Positions 8,537-17,194 of a DNA stretch of 64,000 nucleotides are shown here, one piece after another (position 1 is the stretch's first letter; the number at the start of each line of letters is the position of its first letter). This stretch comes from Rhizobacter sp. OV335 (GTDB taxonomy: Bacteria; Pseudomonadota; Gammaproteobacteria; Burkholderiales; Burkholderiaceae_C), in contig NZ_FRCQ01000033.1 of the NCBI RefSeq assembly GCF_900142965.1, forward strand, positions 23,203 to 87,202, read 5' to 3'. The position numbers were made by a program, and so were the translations under genes. Below the pieces are notes generated by a model. The model made no database searches and was not told the DNA's origin. It saw nothing but the letters and a program-made list of their open reading frames with translations.

Positions 8537-9901
8537 ATGCGGGTCACGATGCATTCCGACGACGACCCTGCGCCACCAGCCGCCTTTCCGTCTCTGGTCG
8601 AGTCCGCGCGCTGGTGGCTGAAGCTCGGCTTCATCAGCTTCGGCGGGCCGGCCGGGCAGATCGCGGTGATGCACGAAGAGCTGGTTGTGCGGCGGCGCTG
8701 GATCTCCGAGGGCCGCTTCCTGCATGCGCTGAACTACTGCATGGTGCTGCCCGGCCCGGAGGCGCAGCAGCTCGCCACCTACATCGGCTGGCTGATGCAT
8801 GGGCGCCTGGGCGGCATCGTCGCCGGTGCGCTGTTCGTGCTGCCGTCGCTCGCGATCCTGATTGCGCTGTCGTGGGTGTACCTGGCGTTCGGCAAGCTGC
8901 CGGCGGTGGCGGGCGTCTTCCACGGCATCAAGCCGGCGGTGACGGCGATCGTCGTGGCCGCGGCCTGGCGCATCGGCTCGCGCACGCTGCGCAACCCGGC
9001 GCTGTGGGCCATCGCGGCCGCGGCGTTCCTGGCCTTGTTCGCGCTGAACCTGCCGTTTCCGGTCGTGATCGTCGCGGCCGGGCTGGCCGGCGCGGTCGGT
9101 GGGCGCATCGCGCCGGCGATGTTCAGCATCGGCGGCGGGCATGCCGGGACAGAGGCCCCGCATGCGCCCGCGTTGATCGACGACGGCACGCCGACACCGC
9201 CCCATGCCCGCTGGCGCGCCGCATCGTTCGTGCGCGTGCTGGCCGCCTGCCTCGCGCTGTGGCTGGCCGCGATGCTCGGGCTCACGCTCGCGTTCGGCTG
9301 GCACGGCACGCTGACGCAGATGGGCTGGTTCTTCACGAAGGCGGCGCTGCTGACCTTCGGCGGCGCCTACGCGGTGCTGCCCTACGTGTTCCAGGGCGCG
9401 GTCGAGCAGCACCACTGGCTGACGGCCGCGCAGATGATCGACGGGCTGGCGCTCGGCGAGACCACGCCGGGCCCGCTGATCATGGTGGTCGCGTTCATCG
9501 GCTTCGTCGGCGGCTGGACGCAGGCCCTGTTCGGCAGCGAGTCCGCGTTCCTGGCCGGCGCGGCGGCGGCGGGGGTGGTCACCTTCTTCACCTTCCTGCC
9601 GTCGTTCTGCTTCATCCTGCTGGGCGGCCCGTTCATCGAATCGACGCACGGGCAACCGGCCTTCACCGCGCCGCTCAGCGCGATCACCGCGGCGGTGGTC
9701 GGCGTGATCGCCAACCTGGCCTTGTTCTTCGCGCTGCACGTGCTGTGGCCGCAGGGTGTGCACGGCCTGCCCGACCTGCCGAGTCTCGCGATCGGCATCG
9801 CCGCGGCGATCGCGCTGATCCGCTACCGGCAGGGCGTGGTCCGGGTCGTGCTGTGCGCGGGCGCCGTGGGGTTGCTCCTGGCGCTCGCTGCGCGTGCGTG
9901 A
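8537..9901 (+). CDS. chrA: Chromate transporter (CHR family, bidomain)
   Basis: 454 residues, the length of a bidomain ChrA. The family motifs appear twice: FGGPAGQIAVMHEE with PGPEAQQLATYIG in the first half, and TFGGAYAVLPYV with ALGETTPGPLIMVVAFIGF in the second half, each followed by several membrane helices. Expected role is proton-driven efflux of chromate across the inner membrane; some homologues transport other oxyanions. Codon 5 is a second ATG (8549) and either could be the start since neither has a clear ribosome site. No chrB-type regulator is adjacent. Confidence 0.9.
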   Translation: MRVTMHSDDDPAPPAAFPSLVESARWWLKLGFISFGGPAGQIAVMHEELVVRRRWISEGRFLHALNYCMVLPGPEAQQLATYIGWLMHGRLGGIVAGALFVLPSLAILIALSWVYLAFGKLPAVAGVFHGIKPAVTAIVVAAAWRIGSRTLRNPALWAIAAAAFLALFALNLPFPVVIVAAGLAGAVGGRIAPAMFSIGGGHAGTEAPHAPALIDDGTPTPPHARWRAASFVRVLAACLALWLAAMLGLTLAFGWHGTLTQMGWFFTKAALLTFGGAYAVLPYVFQGAVEQHHWLTAAQMIDGLALGETTPGPLIMVVAFIGFVGGWTQALFGSESAFLAGAAAAGVVTFFTFLPSFCFILLGGPFIESTHGQPAFTAPLSAITAAVVGVIANLALFFALHVLWPQGVHGLPDLPSLAIGIAAAIALIRYRQGVVRVVLCAGAVGLLLALAARA

Positions 9902-9947
9902 GGCCTGACCTAGACTCGCCCCGCATCAACGACAGCCGGGACCGCGA

Positions 9948-10568
9948 ATGCTGAAGATCTGGGGCAATGCCGATTCGATCAACGTGCAGAAGGTGCTGTG
10001 GTGCTGCGAGGAACTCGCGCTGCCCTATGAGCGCATCGACGCCGGCCGGCACTACGGCGTCGTCAACACGGCCGAGTTCCGGCGCCTGAACCCGAACGGC
10101 CTGGTGCCGACGATCGACGACGATGGCTTCGTCGTGTGGGAATCCGGCACCGTGCTGCGCTACCTGGCGGCCAAGCATGGGGCCGGCAGCCTGTGGCCCG
10201 ACGATGTCGTGGCGCGCGCCGAGGTCGACCGCTGGATCGACTGGTCGAACTCGACGCTGTGGCCGGCGATGGTGCCGATCTTCCGCGCGTTCCTGCGCAC
10301 GCCCGAGCACGAGCGCGACGACAACCTGATCGAAGCCGCGCGGAGCGAGACGCTGGAGGCGATGCACATCCTCGACGCCCACCTCGAAGGCCGCGCGTTC
10401 GTCGGCGGCGAACGCTTCACGATGGGCGACATCGCGCTCGGCTGCGCGGTCTGGCGCTGGATGACGCTGCCGATCGAGCGCGAGGAGCTGCCGCAGGTGC
10501 AGCGCTGGTTCGATGCGCTGTCGAAGCGCGAGGCGTACCGGAAGGTGGTGATGTTGCCGTTGGTGTGA
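9948..10568 (+). CDS. Glutathione S-transferase family protein
   Basis: 206 residues. N-terminal thioredoxin fold with IWGNADSINVQKVLW (Ser in the glutathione-activating position), the cis-proline VPTI and the WESGTVLRYLA glutathione-binding turn. The C-terminal helical domain contains FTMGDIALGC, matching the conserved FTxAD-type N-capping box. This is a theta/beta-like cytosolic GST. It is downstream of chrA by 46 bp but need not be functionally linked. Substrate unknown. Confidence 0.9.
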   Translation: MLKIWGNADSINVQKVLWCCEELALPYERIDAGRHYGVVNTAEFRRLNPNGLVPTIDDDGFVVWESGTVLRYLAAKHGAGSLWPDDVVARAEVDRWIDWSNSTLWPAMVPIFRAFLRTPEHERDDNLIEAARSETLEAMHILDAHLEGRAFVGGERFTMGDIALGCAVWRWMTLPIEREELPQVQRWFDALSKREAYRKVVMLPLV

Positions 10569-10579
10569 GCGGCATCCAG

Positions 10580-10625
10580 TAGCGTTTTCGCACCAAAACT
10601 GCCGTTTAATAGCGGTTTCGCATCA
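10580..10625. promoter_or_regulatory. Direct repeats upstream of the Fic gene, candidate operator
   Basis: Two 16-bp repeats, TAGCGTTTTCGCACCA (10580-10595) and TAGCGGTTTCGCATCA (10610-10625), match at 14 of 16 positions with a 30-bp period, about three helical turns. The AT-rich intervening part could hold a promoter. They end 17 bp before the Fic start codon, so a protein bound here would block transcription; autoregulation by the Fic protein is plausible. Confidence 0.45.
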
Positions 10626-10641
10626 CCGTGAGCGGAATTGC

Positions 10642-12189
10642 ATGGACATTGGCTTCTCTGCGCTTCTTCAGCAGCACCCCCTGAGGCTGGTCCAGCCGCT
10701 GCGGGTCCATTCAAGCCTCGGCAAGAGTCGCCGTCGCAGCGAGACGCCGTCCCTCGTACAAGCCCAGTTTCCGCCGAGCTATCAGCCGGGGGATTCCTTC
10801 CAGGGGCACTTTGAGTTCGGCCTCAAGTACGAGGAGATCCACCTGGAGTTTCTCGCCCGGCTGTTTGCCGCCGTCGGCCGCGAGCCGCTCGAGGCGTGGT
10901 GCCGAACAGAGCCCTTCGGCCAGTACGCCCGCCGGGCGGGCTTTCTTTTCGAATGGCTCACCGGCCAATCGCTCGACGTTCCCGATGTCGGCAATGTCGC
11001 CTATGTCGACGCGTTGCCGGTCGGCAGCTACGTCACTCGCACCAAGCCGCAGCGCAACCAACGCTGGCGCGTCAACGACAACCTGCCCGGCACGCGGGAC
11101 TTCTGCCCGCTCGTGCGGCTGTCCGATCCGTTGAACGCGGCCGGGCAGTTCGACCCCGGCGCCGCCCTGGCGGGCCTCGACGCCGAGTTCGGCCCGGACA
11201 TGCTGCTGCGGAGTGCGAGCTGGCTGACCTTCAAGGAATCGCAGGCCAGCTTCGCGATCGAGCGCGAGGCCGACCAGGACGCGCGCATCCGCAGGTTTGC
11301 ACAGGTGATCGCCGAGCACTGCGGGCGGGTGGACGAGCCGCTGAGCGATGCGACGCTGGCGCTGTTGCAGGCCGGGATCCTCGGGCCGGGCGCATTGCGG
11401 CTGGGCATCCGCCGCTCGCCGGTGTTCGTCGGCCAAGCCTCGTTGAGCCACAACGTCGTGCACTACGTCGCTCCGCACTTCGCACACGTGCCGGCGATGC
11501 TGGACGGCCTGAAGGCGTTCGAGGTCGCCACGCGTGGGGCCTCCTCATTGATGCGTGCCGGCGTGCTGGCCTTCGCCTTCGTCTACATCCATCCGATGTG
11601 CGACGGCAATGGCCGGTTGCATCGCTTCCTCGTCAACGACACGCTGCTGCGCGATGGTGCGATTCCCCACGGAACGATTCTTCCGGTGTCCGCGACGATC
11701 GTCCAGTCGACACGACTGCGGGCCGACTACGACCGAGTGCTGGAGGTCTTCTCACAGCCCTTGATGCGCCGCTATGCCGGCGACTATCGCTTCGGCGAAA
11801 GAGAGATCGCGGCAGACGGCACGCCCTACGACTTCGTGTTCGAGGCCTATGACGATGCGCAGTTTGCGTGGCGATTTCCCGACCTGACCGAGCACGCGAT
11901 CTACACCTGCAAGCTGATCGAGTCGACGATCGTCGACCAGATGGCTGGCGAAGCACGCGTGCTGCGCCGCTTCGATATGGCCAGCCGGCGGCTGAAGGCG
12001 GTGATCGAAATGCCGGCGCCCGACGTCATCCGCGTCATCCGGTCGTTGAAGGAGAACAGCTGGGTTGCGTCCGGCAAGTTGCTGAAGGAATACCCCTTCC
12101 TCGATGACCTGCTTCAAAGAAGGCGCGCGATCGAGGCGGTGCGTTCCGCTTTCGAGGACCGTCAGCCCGAGGACATCGCCGACGCGTGA
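10642..12189 (+). CDS. Fic family protein (AMP-transferase) with inhibitory motif
   Basis: 515 residues. The active-site loop HPMCDGNGRLHR begins at His317 and matches the Fic consensus HxFx(D/E)GNGRxxR, which transfers AMP from ATP onto target hydroxyls. An upstream helix contains SFAIER (Ser203, Glu207), close to the class II inhibitory motif (S/T)xxxE(G/N), so the enzyme is probably self-inhibited. The C-terminal 120 residues look like a winged-helix region (VIRVIRSLKENSWVASGKLLKEYPFL). Class II Fic proteins are usually stand-alone, as here. Target is unknown; a toxin-like or regulatory role is inference. Confidence 0.88.
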   Translation: MDIGFSALLQQHPLRLVQPLRVHSSLGKSRRRSETPSLVQAQFPPSYQPGDSFQGHFEFGLKYEEIHLEFLARLFAAVGREPLEAWCRTEPFGQYARRAGFLFEWLTGQSLDVPDVGNVAYVDALPVGSYVTRTKPQRNQRWRVNDNLPGTRDFCPLVRLSDPLNAAGQFDPGAALAGLDAEFGPDMLLRSASWLTFKESQASFAIEREADQDARIRRFAQVIAEHCGRVDEPLSDATLALLQAGILGPGALRLGIRRSPVFVGQASLSHNVVHYVAPHFAHVPAMLDGLKAFEVATRGASSLMRAGVLAFAFVYIHPMCDGNGRLHRFLVNDTLLRDGAIPHGTILPVSATIVQSTRLRADYDRVLEVFSQPLMRRYAGDYRFGEREIAADGTPYDFVFEAYDDAQFAWRFPDLTEHAIYTCKLIESTIVDQMAGEARVLRRFDMASRRLKAVIEMPAPDVIRVIRSLKENSWVASGKLLKEYPFLDDLLQRRRAIEAVRSAFEDRQPEDIADA

Positions 12190-12307
12190 GAACTCGGCAC
12201 GGCCTGGTGATGCCATCGCGGTGGTCACCGTAAAGACTCTTCACCCCGGTGCGACAATCCCGCTCCTGCCTGCCGCCCCTTTCCTGTCGCCTGATTTCCC
12301 GCCCGCC

Positions 12308-12682
12308 GTGCCCGACAACATCACCCTGCTGCGCCGACAGAACGTCCTCACGTTGTTCCAGCGCTTCGCCGAAGCGCAGATGCGCGACGGCATCGCCCCG
12401 AAGGGCATGGAGCAGCTGTTCGCGCAGGCGCTGCAGATCAGCCCCAGCATGTGGAGCCAGGTCAAGAGCAGCCGCCCGATCGGCGACAAGCTCGCGCGGC
12501 AGATCGAGGCGGCGCGTGCCCAACCCGCCGGCTGGCTCGACGAAGCGCACGAGCCGCAGGGGCTGACGCCCGCCGAGCTTCAATTCCTCCAGCTCGCGCT
12601 GAAGGCCTGGCGGGAAACGAATGCCGACGGGCGCAAGCAGCTGCGGCTCGCCGTGAAGCGGATCGCCGCCGGCGAGGACTGA
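12308..12682 (+). CDS. Small helix-turn-helix protein
   Basis: 124 residues from a GTG (VPDNITLLRRQNV). All-helical; residues about 25-60 (GIAPKGMEQLFAQALQISPSMWSQVKSSRPIGDKLARQIE) look like a lambda-repressor-type HTH that pairs a short turn with a recognition helix. The start is uncertain because the frame is open upstream to 12104, overlapping the Fic gene, but similarity-style composition begins here. Probably a small DNA-binding regulator; target unknown. Confidence 0.7.
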   Translation: MPDNITLLRRQNVLTLFQRFAEAQMRDGIAPKGMEQLFAQALQISPSMWSQVKSSRPIGDKLARQIEAARAQPAGWLDEAHEPQGLTPAELQFLQLALKAWRETNADGRKQLRLAVKRIAAGED

Positions 12683-12703
12683 GCCGGCCGGCCGCGCGCC
12701 GCG

Positions 12704-13111
12704 TCAACGGTGCGCGGCGCTCTCCAACAACCGCTTCAGCGTCTGCAGGTCGCCCGTGACCTGTGCGCAATCCTTATCGAAGCTCGCATTGTCGGCCCCC
12801 GCGGCACGGAACAGCATGAACGTCAGCTCGCAGCCGTCGCCATTGGCCACCGCGCGCATCGGGTTGCTGAACACCGTGCCGTCGGGCAGCGTGACGTCGT
12901 GGTCCAGCACGCCGTACGGGTTGTCGGGCGCCATCTCGATCTGCACCCGGCCCATCGGCGATTCGCCGAACCAGCGCCCGTCCTCTTCGACGATGCCGGC
13001 CGCCAGGCCCGAGGCCCATTGCGGCAGCAGCGAGGGCTGGTGCGCGAACTCGTAGACGACCTGCCAGGGCACGGCGATCGAGGCGGTGACGATGCGGACA
13101 TCCTGCAGCAT
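12704..13111 (-). CDS. SRPBCC family protein (START/AHSA1-like)
   Basis: 135 residues with the SRPBCC pattern: an initial strand (VRIVTASIAVPWQVVYEFAHQPSLLPQWASGL), a curved sheet and a long C-terminal helix (DKDCAQVTGDLQTLKRLLE). These proteins form a hydrophobic cup that binds lipids or aromatic ligands. It lies 38 bp downstream of a PAP2 phosphatase gene on the same strand. Ligand unknown. Confidence 0.82.
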   Translation of the reverse strand: MLQDVRIVTASIAVPWQVVYEFAHQPSLLPQWASGLAAGIVEEDGRWFGESPMGRVQIEMAPDNPYGVLDHDVTLPDGTVFSNPMRAVANGDGCELTFMLFRAAGADNASFDKDCAQVTGDLQTLKRLLESAAHR

Positions 13112-13149
13112 GGCGCGCTCCTTGATTCCTGCGGACTGTGTCGGGGCAA

Positions 13150-13815
13150 TCAGCGTGCCGGCTCGCGCAGCGGCAGCGCCGCCACCAGCACGCCGAGCAC
13201 CAGCCCGCCCAGCACGTCGACCACGACATGCTGTCGGATCGCGATCGTCGAATAGGCGATGCCCACGCACCAGGCCAGGTTCACCCATCGCAGCGCGACG
13301 GGCACCTCGAGTTCGCGCAGGTGTCGCGCCAGCAGGTGGCAGGTCAGCACCGCGAACGACACATGCAGCGACGGGAACGCGTTGCGCGACGCATCGCCCG
13401 CGCGCAGGAACTGCAGGCTGCCGTACTGCGACCAGTCGACACCGAAATCCGGCACCGCGCTCGGGTAGAACAGGTAGAACGCGAAGCCGATCGCGCTCAT
13501 CAGCGCGGCCCGCAGCACGTAGCGCAGCAGCTCGCCGCCATCCTTCGAAAACGCCGGCGCGAGCGACACGTAGACCCACAGCGACGCATACACCGGCAGC
13601 AGCCCCTCGCGCAGCGTGAACCAGCGGTCCACCGCCAGCACCGGCATCACCGTCACGGCGGCCTGCGGTGAGCGCGCGGCCCAGAAATACAGCACGAAGA
13701 ACAGCGAGATGCCAGCGGTGATGCCCACCAGCTTGGTCGGCCACAGCGCGAGCAGGCGCCGCAGGGCGGCACGGGGCCAGGGGGCTGCAGGACGGGGGAG
13801 CGCGGTCGAGGTCAC
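13150..13815 (-). CDS. PAP2 superfamily membrane phosphatase
   Basis: 221 residues with about six membrane helices. The phosphatase motifs are visible: NAFPSLH (motif 2, PSxH) near residue 145 and YSTIAIRQHVVVDVLGG (motif 3, with the His and Asp of SRxxxxxHxxxD; the usual Ser-Arg is replaced by Ser-Thr). The classical KxxxxxxRP motif 1 is not evident, so this may be closer to the inositol-phosphoceramide synthase/PAP2_3 subgroup. Likely acts on a lipid phosphate at the inner membrane. Confidence 0.82.
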   Translation of the reverse strand: MTSTALPRPAAPWPRAALRRLLALWPTKLVGITAGISLFFVLYFWAARSPQAAVTVMPVLAVDRWFTLREGLLPVYASLWVYVSLAPAFSKDGGELLRYVLRAALMSAIGFAFYLFYPSAVPDFGVDWSQYGSLQFLRAGDASRNAFPSLHVSFAVLTCHLLARHLRELEVPVALRWVNLAWCVGIAYSTIAIRQHVVVDVLGGLVLGVLVAALPLREPAR

Positions 13816-13866
13816 GGCGACGGGTCAAGGTCAGGGTAGACCCGCATCATCGCGCGGTTTGGCTTG

Positions 13867-14772
13867 TCATTGCCTTTGCGTCCCGACGTACGCGAGCAGA
13901 CCGGCCACCAGCGCATCGAAGGCCACGCGGCAGCGCGGGCTGCTGCGCAGGTCCTCGTGCATCGTGACCCAGGTCGGCAACGGCAGTGCGATCAGCTTCG
14001 GCAGCAGCCGCACCAGGCTGCCGTCGCGCCGCGCCAGCGGCACCTGGCACATGCCGATGCCGGCACCGGCGCGGATCAGCGCCAGCTGCGCCAGGTTGCT
14101 GTCGCTGCGCAGCGTGAAGGTCTCGCGCCGCATGCCTTGCAGCGCCTTCTCGGCCTGCCGCAGCCAGGCCGACGGCTGGTCGTAGCCGATCGTCGCGTGG
14201 GCCGCGAGTTCTTCGGGCCGGCGCGGCGTGCCATGCCGTTCGAGGTAGTCGCGGCGCGCATGCAGGCCCAGCTCGATGCTGCCGACGTGGCGCGCGATCA
14301 GCTGCTCCTGCTTCGGCTGCACCATGCGCACCGCGATGTCGGCCTCGCGGCGCAGCAGGTCTTGCAGCTTGTCGGTCAGCACCAGCTCGATCTTCAGCTG
14401 CGGATGCGCCTCGTGGAGCTCGGCCAGGATGGTCGGCAGCACCTCGACGCCCATCACGTCGCTGCAGCTGATGCGCACCGTGCCCTTGACGATGCCGTCG
14501 CCTCCCTGGCCGCCGGCCGCGCGCTCCAGCGCCGCCGCGGTGCTCTGCATCGCCTCGGCATAGGGCCGCAGCGACTGCGCCGCCTCGGTCGGCAGCAGGC
14601 CGGTCTGCGAGCGGGTGAACAGCACGACCCCGAGCGCCTGCTCGAGCGCCGCGACGTGGCGGCCGACGGTCGGCTGCGTGATGCCGAGCCCCCGGGCCGC
14701 GCCGGACAACGAGCCTTCGTCGAGCACGCCGAGGAAGGTCCGGTAAAGCTCCCAGCCGATGGTCGAAGTCAT
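13867..14772 (-). CDS. LysR family transcriptional regulator
   Basis: 301 residues. N-terminal winged HTH (FLGVLDEGSLSGAARGLGITQPTVGRHVAALEQALGVVLFTR) and a periplasmic-binding-protein-like effector domain from about residue 95. It is divergent from the NAD-epimerase gene with 98 bp between starts, the usual arrangement for a LysR regulator and its target. Effector unknown. Confidence 0.93.
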   Translation of the reverse strand: MTSTIGWELYRTFLGVLDEGSLSGAARGLGITQPTVGRHVAALEQALGVVLFTRSQTGLLPTEAAQSLRPYAEAMQSTAAALERAAGGQGGDGIVKGTVRISCSDVMGVEVLPTILAELHEAHPQLKIELVLTDKLQDLLRREADIAVRMVQPKQEQLIARHVGSIELGLHARRDYLERHGTPRRPEELAAHATIGYDQPSAWLRQAEKALQGMRRETFTLRSDSNLAQLALIRAGAGIGMCQVPLARRDGSLVRLLPKLIALPLPTWVTMHEDLRSSPRCRVAFDALVAGLLAYVGTQRQ

Positions 14773-14870
14773 TCATAAATGTATAGCGTCACGCCGATGC
14801 TCGGCAATTCCATCTGAGCGCCTCCATCGCCAGAATTCATTCCATTCCCACCACCCACCTGGAGATCGAC

Positions 14871-15920
14871 ATGAACGACGGCAACACCCGCAGCAGCGAC
14901 AAGACAGCCCTGGTGCTGGGCGCCACCGGCGGCATCGGCGGCGAGGTCGCGCGCCAGCTGCGCGACGCGGGCTGGACGGTGCGCGCACTGCAGCGCGGCG
15001 CCACCGAGGCGATGCAGCAACGCGACGGCATCACCTGGCTGCGCGGCGACGCGATGCAGCGTGCCGACGTGATGCGGGCGGCCGAGGGCTGCCAGGTGAT
15101 CGTGCATGCGGTCAACCCGCCGGGCTACCGCGGCTGGGCCGAGGTGGTGCTGCCGATGGTCGACAACACGATCGCCGCGGCCGTGGCGCAACGCGCCACC
15201 ATCGTGCTGCCGGGCACGGTCTACAACTTCGGGCCGGATGCGTTCCCGCTGCTGCGCGAAGAATCGCCGCAGCACCCGCAGACCCGCAAGGGCGCGATCC
15301 GCGTGCAGATGGAGGCCCGGCTGGAGGCCGCGAGCCGCCAGGGTGCGCGCGTGCTGATCGTGCGGGCCGGCGACTTCTTCGGGCCGAAGTCGGGCAACAA
15401 CTGGCTCGCGCAGGGCATGCTGAAGCCCGGAAAGCCGGTCACGTCGATCGCGACCCCGGCCGACGAAGGCGTCGGCCACCAATGGGCCTACCTGCCGGAC
15501 GTGGCGCGCACGATGGTCGAGCTGCTGGATCGGCGCGATGCGCTCGGCCCGTTCGAACGCTTCCACATGGCCGGCCACTGGGATGCCACCGGCCGGCAGA
15601 TCGCCGAGGCGGCGCAGCGCGTGGTCGCGCGCCGCAGCGGGCAGGCGCCGCGCATCACGCGCACGCCGTGGTGGCTGCTGCGCCTGATGGCGCCCTTCGT
15701 CACGACGCTGCGCGAAATGATGGAGATGCGCTACCTGTGGCAACGGCCGGTGCGCATGGCCAACGACCGCTTGCTCGCGGTGCTGGGCCGCGAGCCGCAC
15801 ACGCCGCTGGACGAGGCCATCGAAGCGGCCTTGGTCGGCATGGGCTGCCTGGACGCCAGGCGTCAGCCCGCCGGCGACAGCCCGGCGATGAACTTCAGCA
15901 CCGCCGCATCGCTGAAGTAG
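14871..15920 (+). CDS. NAD-dependent epimerase/dehydratase family protein
   Basis: 349 residues. Atypical SDR: Rossmann motif GATGGIGG near residues 18-25, a VHAVNPPGYRGW segment and LPGTVYNFGPD where an active-site Tyr could lie, but no clean YxxxK is seen. Probably a quinone- or NAD(P)-binding redox enzyme of the extended/atypical SDR type. Divergent from a LysR regulator. Its last 58 bp overlap the end of the convergent hydrolase gene, so the two transcripts are complementary there. Confidence 0.85.
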   Translation: MNDGNTRSSDKTALVLGATGGIGGEVARQLRDAGWTVRALQRGATEAMQQRDGITWLRGDAMQRADVMRAAEGCQVIVHAVNPPGYRGWAEVVLPMVDNTIAAAVAQRATIVLPGTVYNFGPDAFPLLREESPQHPQTRKGAIRVQMEARLEAASRQGARVLIVRAGDFFGPKSGNNWLAQGMLKPGKPVTSIATPADEGVGHQWAYLPDVARTMVELLDRRDALGPFERFHMAGHWDATGRQIAEAAQRVVARRSGQAPRITRTPWWLLRLMAPFVTTLREMMEMRYLWQRPVRMANDRLLAVLGREPHTPLDEAIEAALVGMGCLDARRQPAGDSPAMNFSTAASLK

Positions 15921-17194
15921 TTCGTGTGGAAGGTCGTCGCCGTCTTGCCGAGCGACAGCACCTGCGGCTTGCCTTGCGCCGGCTCGCCGAAGAAGCTCAT
16001 CGACTCGGTGTCGACGACCAGGTCGTTCGCGCCGGGGAACACGATGTCGGCACCGAGGGCCGCGAGCTGCAGGCCGGGGTTGCGGAAACGCGTCCAGAAC
16101 TTCCACGCCGGCTCGTCGAGGTTCGGCTCGAAATCGGCCGACACCACCGCGAACGTCGGCTGCACCAGCCACCGATCGGCGAACAGCGCACGCGTCTCGG
16201 CGTTGTCGGTGGTGCGCTGCTGGCTCGCGAGCCCCGGCACCAGCACGACGGCGGCGTCGGCCAGCGGCAGCGCCGAGCCGAGCTGCAGCGTCTTCCCCAG
16301 CACCTTGGCCAGCCCGGCGGCACCGGCGGCCAGCGGGAACACCGTGCTCGCCGCCTGCCCGGCCAGCGACAGCGCGTTCGCGATGTTGGCCAGCATGTCG
16401 AGCGCGGCACGCAAGCGATACGGCGACGCGAGGCTGGTGCCGCCCAGCGGCGAGCCGACGAACACCGCCCGGCGCACCCGCACCGGCGCCAGCCGCAGCA
16501 GCCACGACGCGACCAGCCCGCCGCGGCTGTGGCACACGATGTCGATCGGGCCGGCGATGCCGCGCAGCGCACGCTGCAGGTCGAGCGCGTTCAGCCACGG
16601 CGCGACCGACAGCGTCGGGTGGTCGAACGCGAAGATGCGCTCGCCGTAGGCCTGCTGCCACTGCGCGAGCAAGGCCAGCCCGGCCGGTGTCGCGCGGAGC
16701 TGGTCGAACCACATGTCGCTGTTGCTGAAGGTGCCGTGCACCAGCAGCAGCGCGGGCTGCGCGCCATCGAGCTGCGGCGCTGGCGCCGGCACCAGCGCGC
16801 CGCCCACCCATTGGCGCAGGCCCTGGTGCGGCGTGAGCTTCGCATCCAGCGCCACCAGCGATTGCGTGATCCGGTTCGGCCCGATGTCGTCGTACTCGAA
16901 GCGCTGCAGCACGTCGCCGAAGCCGAACCAGCCGGCGCGCCGCGAGCGGCCGCGCAACACCTGGGCGGCCGGCGGCTCGTAGTTCCAGCGCAGCACGCCG
17001 TCGTCGTCGCGCAGGCTGACGCTCGCGCGCGGGTCGGCCATCGACGGCGTGAAGCCGCGCCGGCGCCGCATCGAGATCGGCAGCGCCACGGCCTGCGACG
17101 GCGCCGGTTCGCGCAGCCCGAGCCTCGCGTCGGCCGCCGCCCAGGGGTCGGCGCTGAAGGGCAGCGGATCGCCGGTCGTGACGACGGCGTTCAT
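15863..17194 (-). CDS. Alpha/beta hydrolase (lipase/esterase-like), partner of CHAT-like protein
   Basis: 443 residues. An N-terminal region of about 130 residues of unknown fold precedes a hydrolase core: strand and oxyanion loop LLLVHGTFSNSDMWF, then the nucleophile elbow IVCHSRGGLVASWLL (Ser in H-S-R-G-G, a GxSxG-type elbow), and late Asp/His candidates (IVFPGANDLVVDTESM and TTFHTNYFSD). The start overlaps the stop of the upstream 795-residue gene (ATGA), so translation is coupled and the proteins are likely made in fixed ratio. Probably cleaves a lipid or other ester. No signal peptide, so it acts in the cytoplasm. Confidence 0.8.
   Translation of the reverse strand: MNAVVTTGDPLPFSADPWAAADARLGLREPAPSQAVALPISMRRRRGFTPSMADPRASVSLRDDDGVLRWNYEPPAAQVLRGRSRRAGWFGFGDVLQRFEYDDIGPNRITQSLVALDAKLTPHQGLRQWVGGALVPAPAPQLDGAQPALLLVHGTFSNSDMWFDQLRATPAGLALLAQWQQAYGERIFAFDHPTLSVAPWLNALDLQRALRGIAGPIDIVCHSRGGLVASWLLRLAPVRVRRAVFVGSPLGGTSLASPYRLRAALDMLANIANALSLAGQAASTVFPLAAGAAGLAKVLGKTLQLGSALPLADAAVVLVPGLASQQRTTDNAETRALFADRWLVQPTFAVVSADFEPNLDEPAWKFWTRFRNPGLQLAALGADIVFPGANDLVVDTESMSFFGEPAQGKPQVLSLGKTATTFHTNYFSDAAVLKFIAGLSPAG

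Noticed and set aside
12696..12720. Hairpin GCGCCGCG/CGCGGCGC between convergent genes as a terminator
   Set aside because: No T-run on either strand and such GC palindromes are expected by chance at this base composition.
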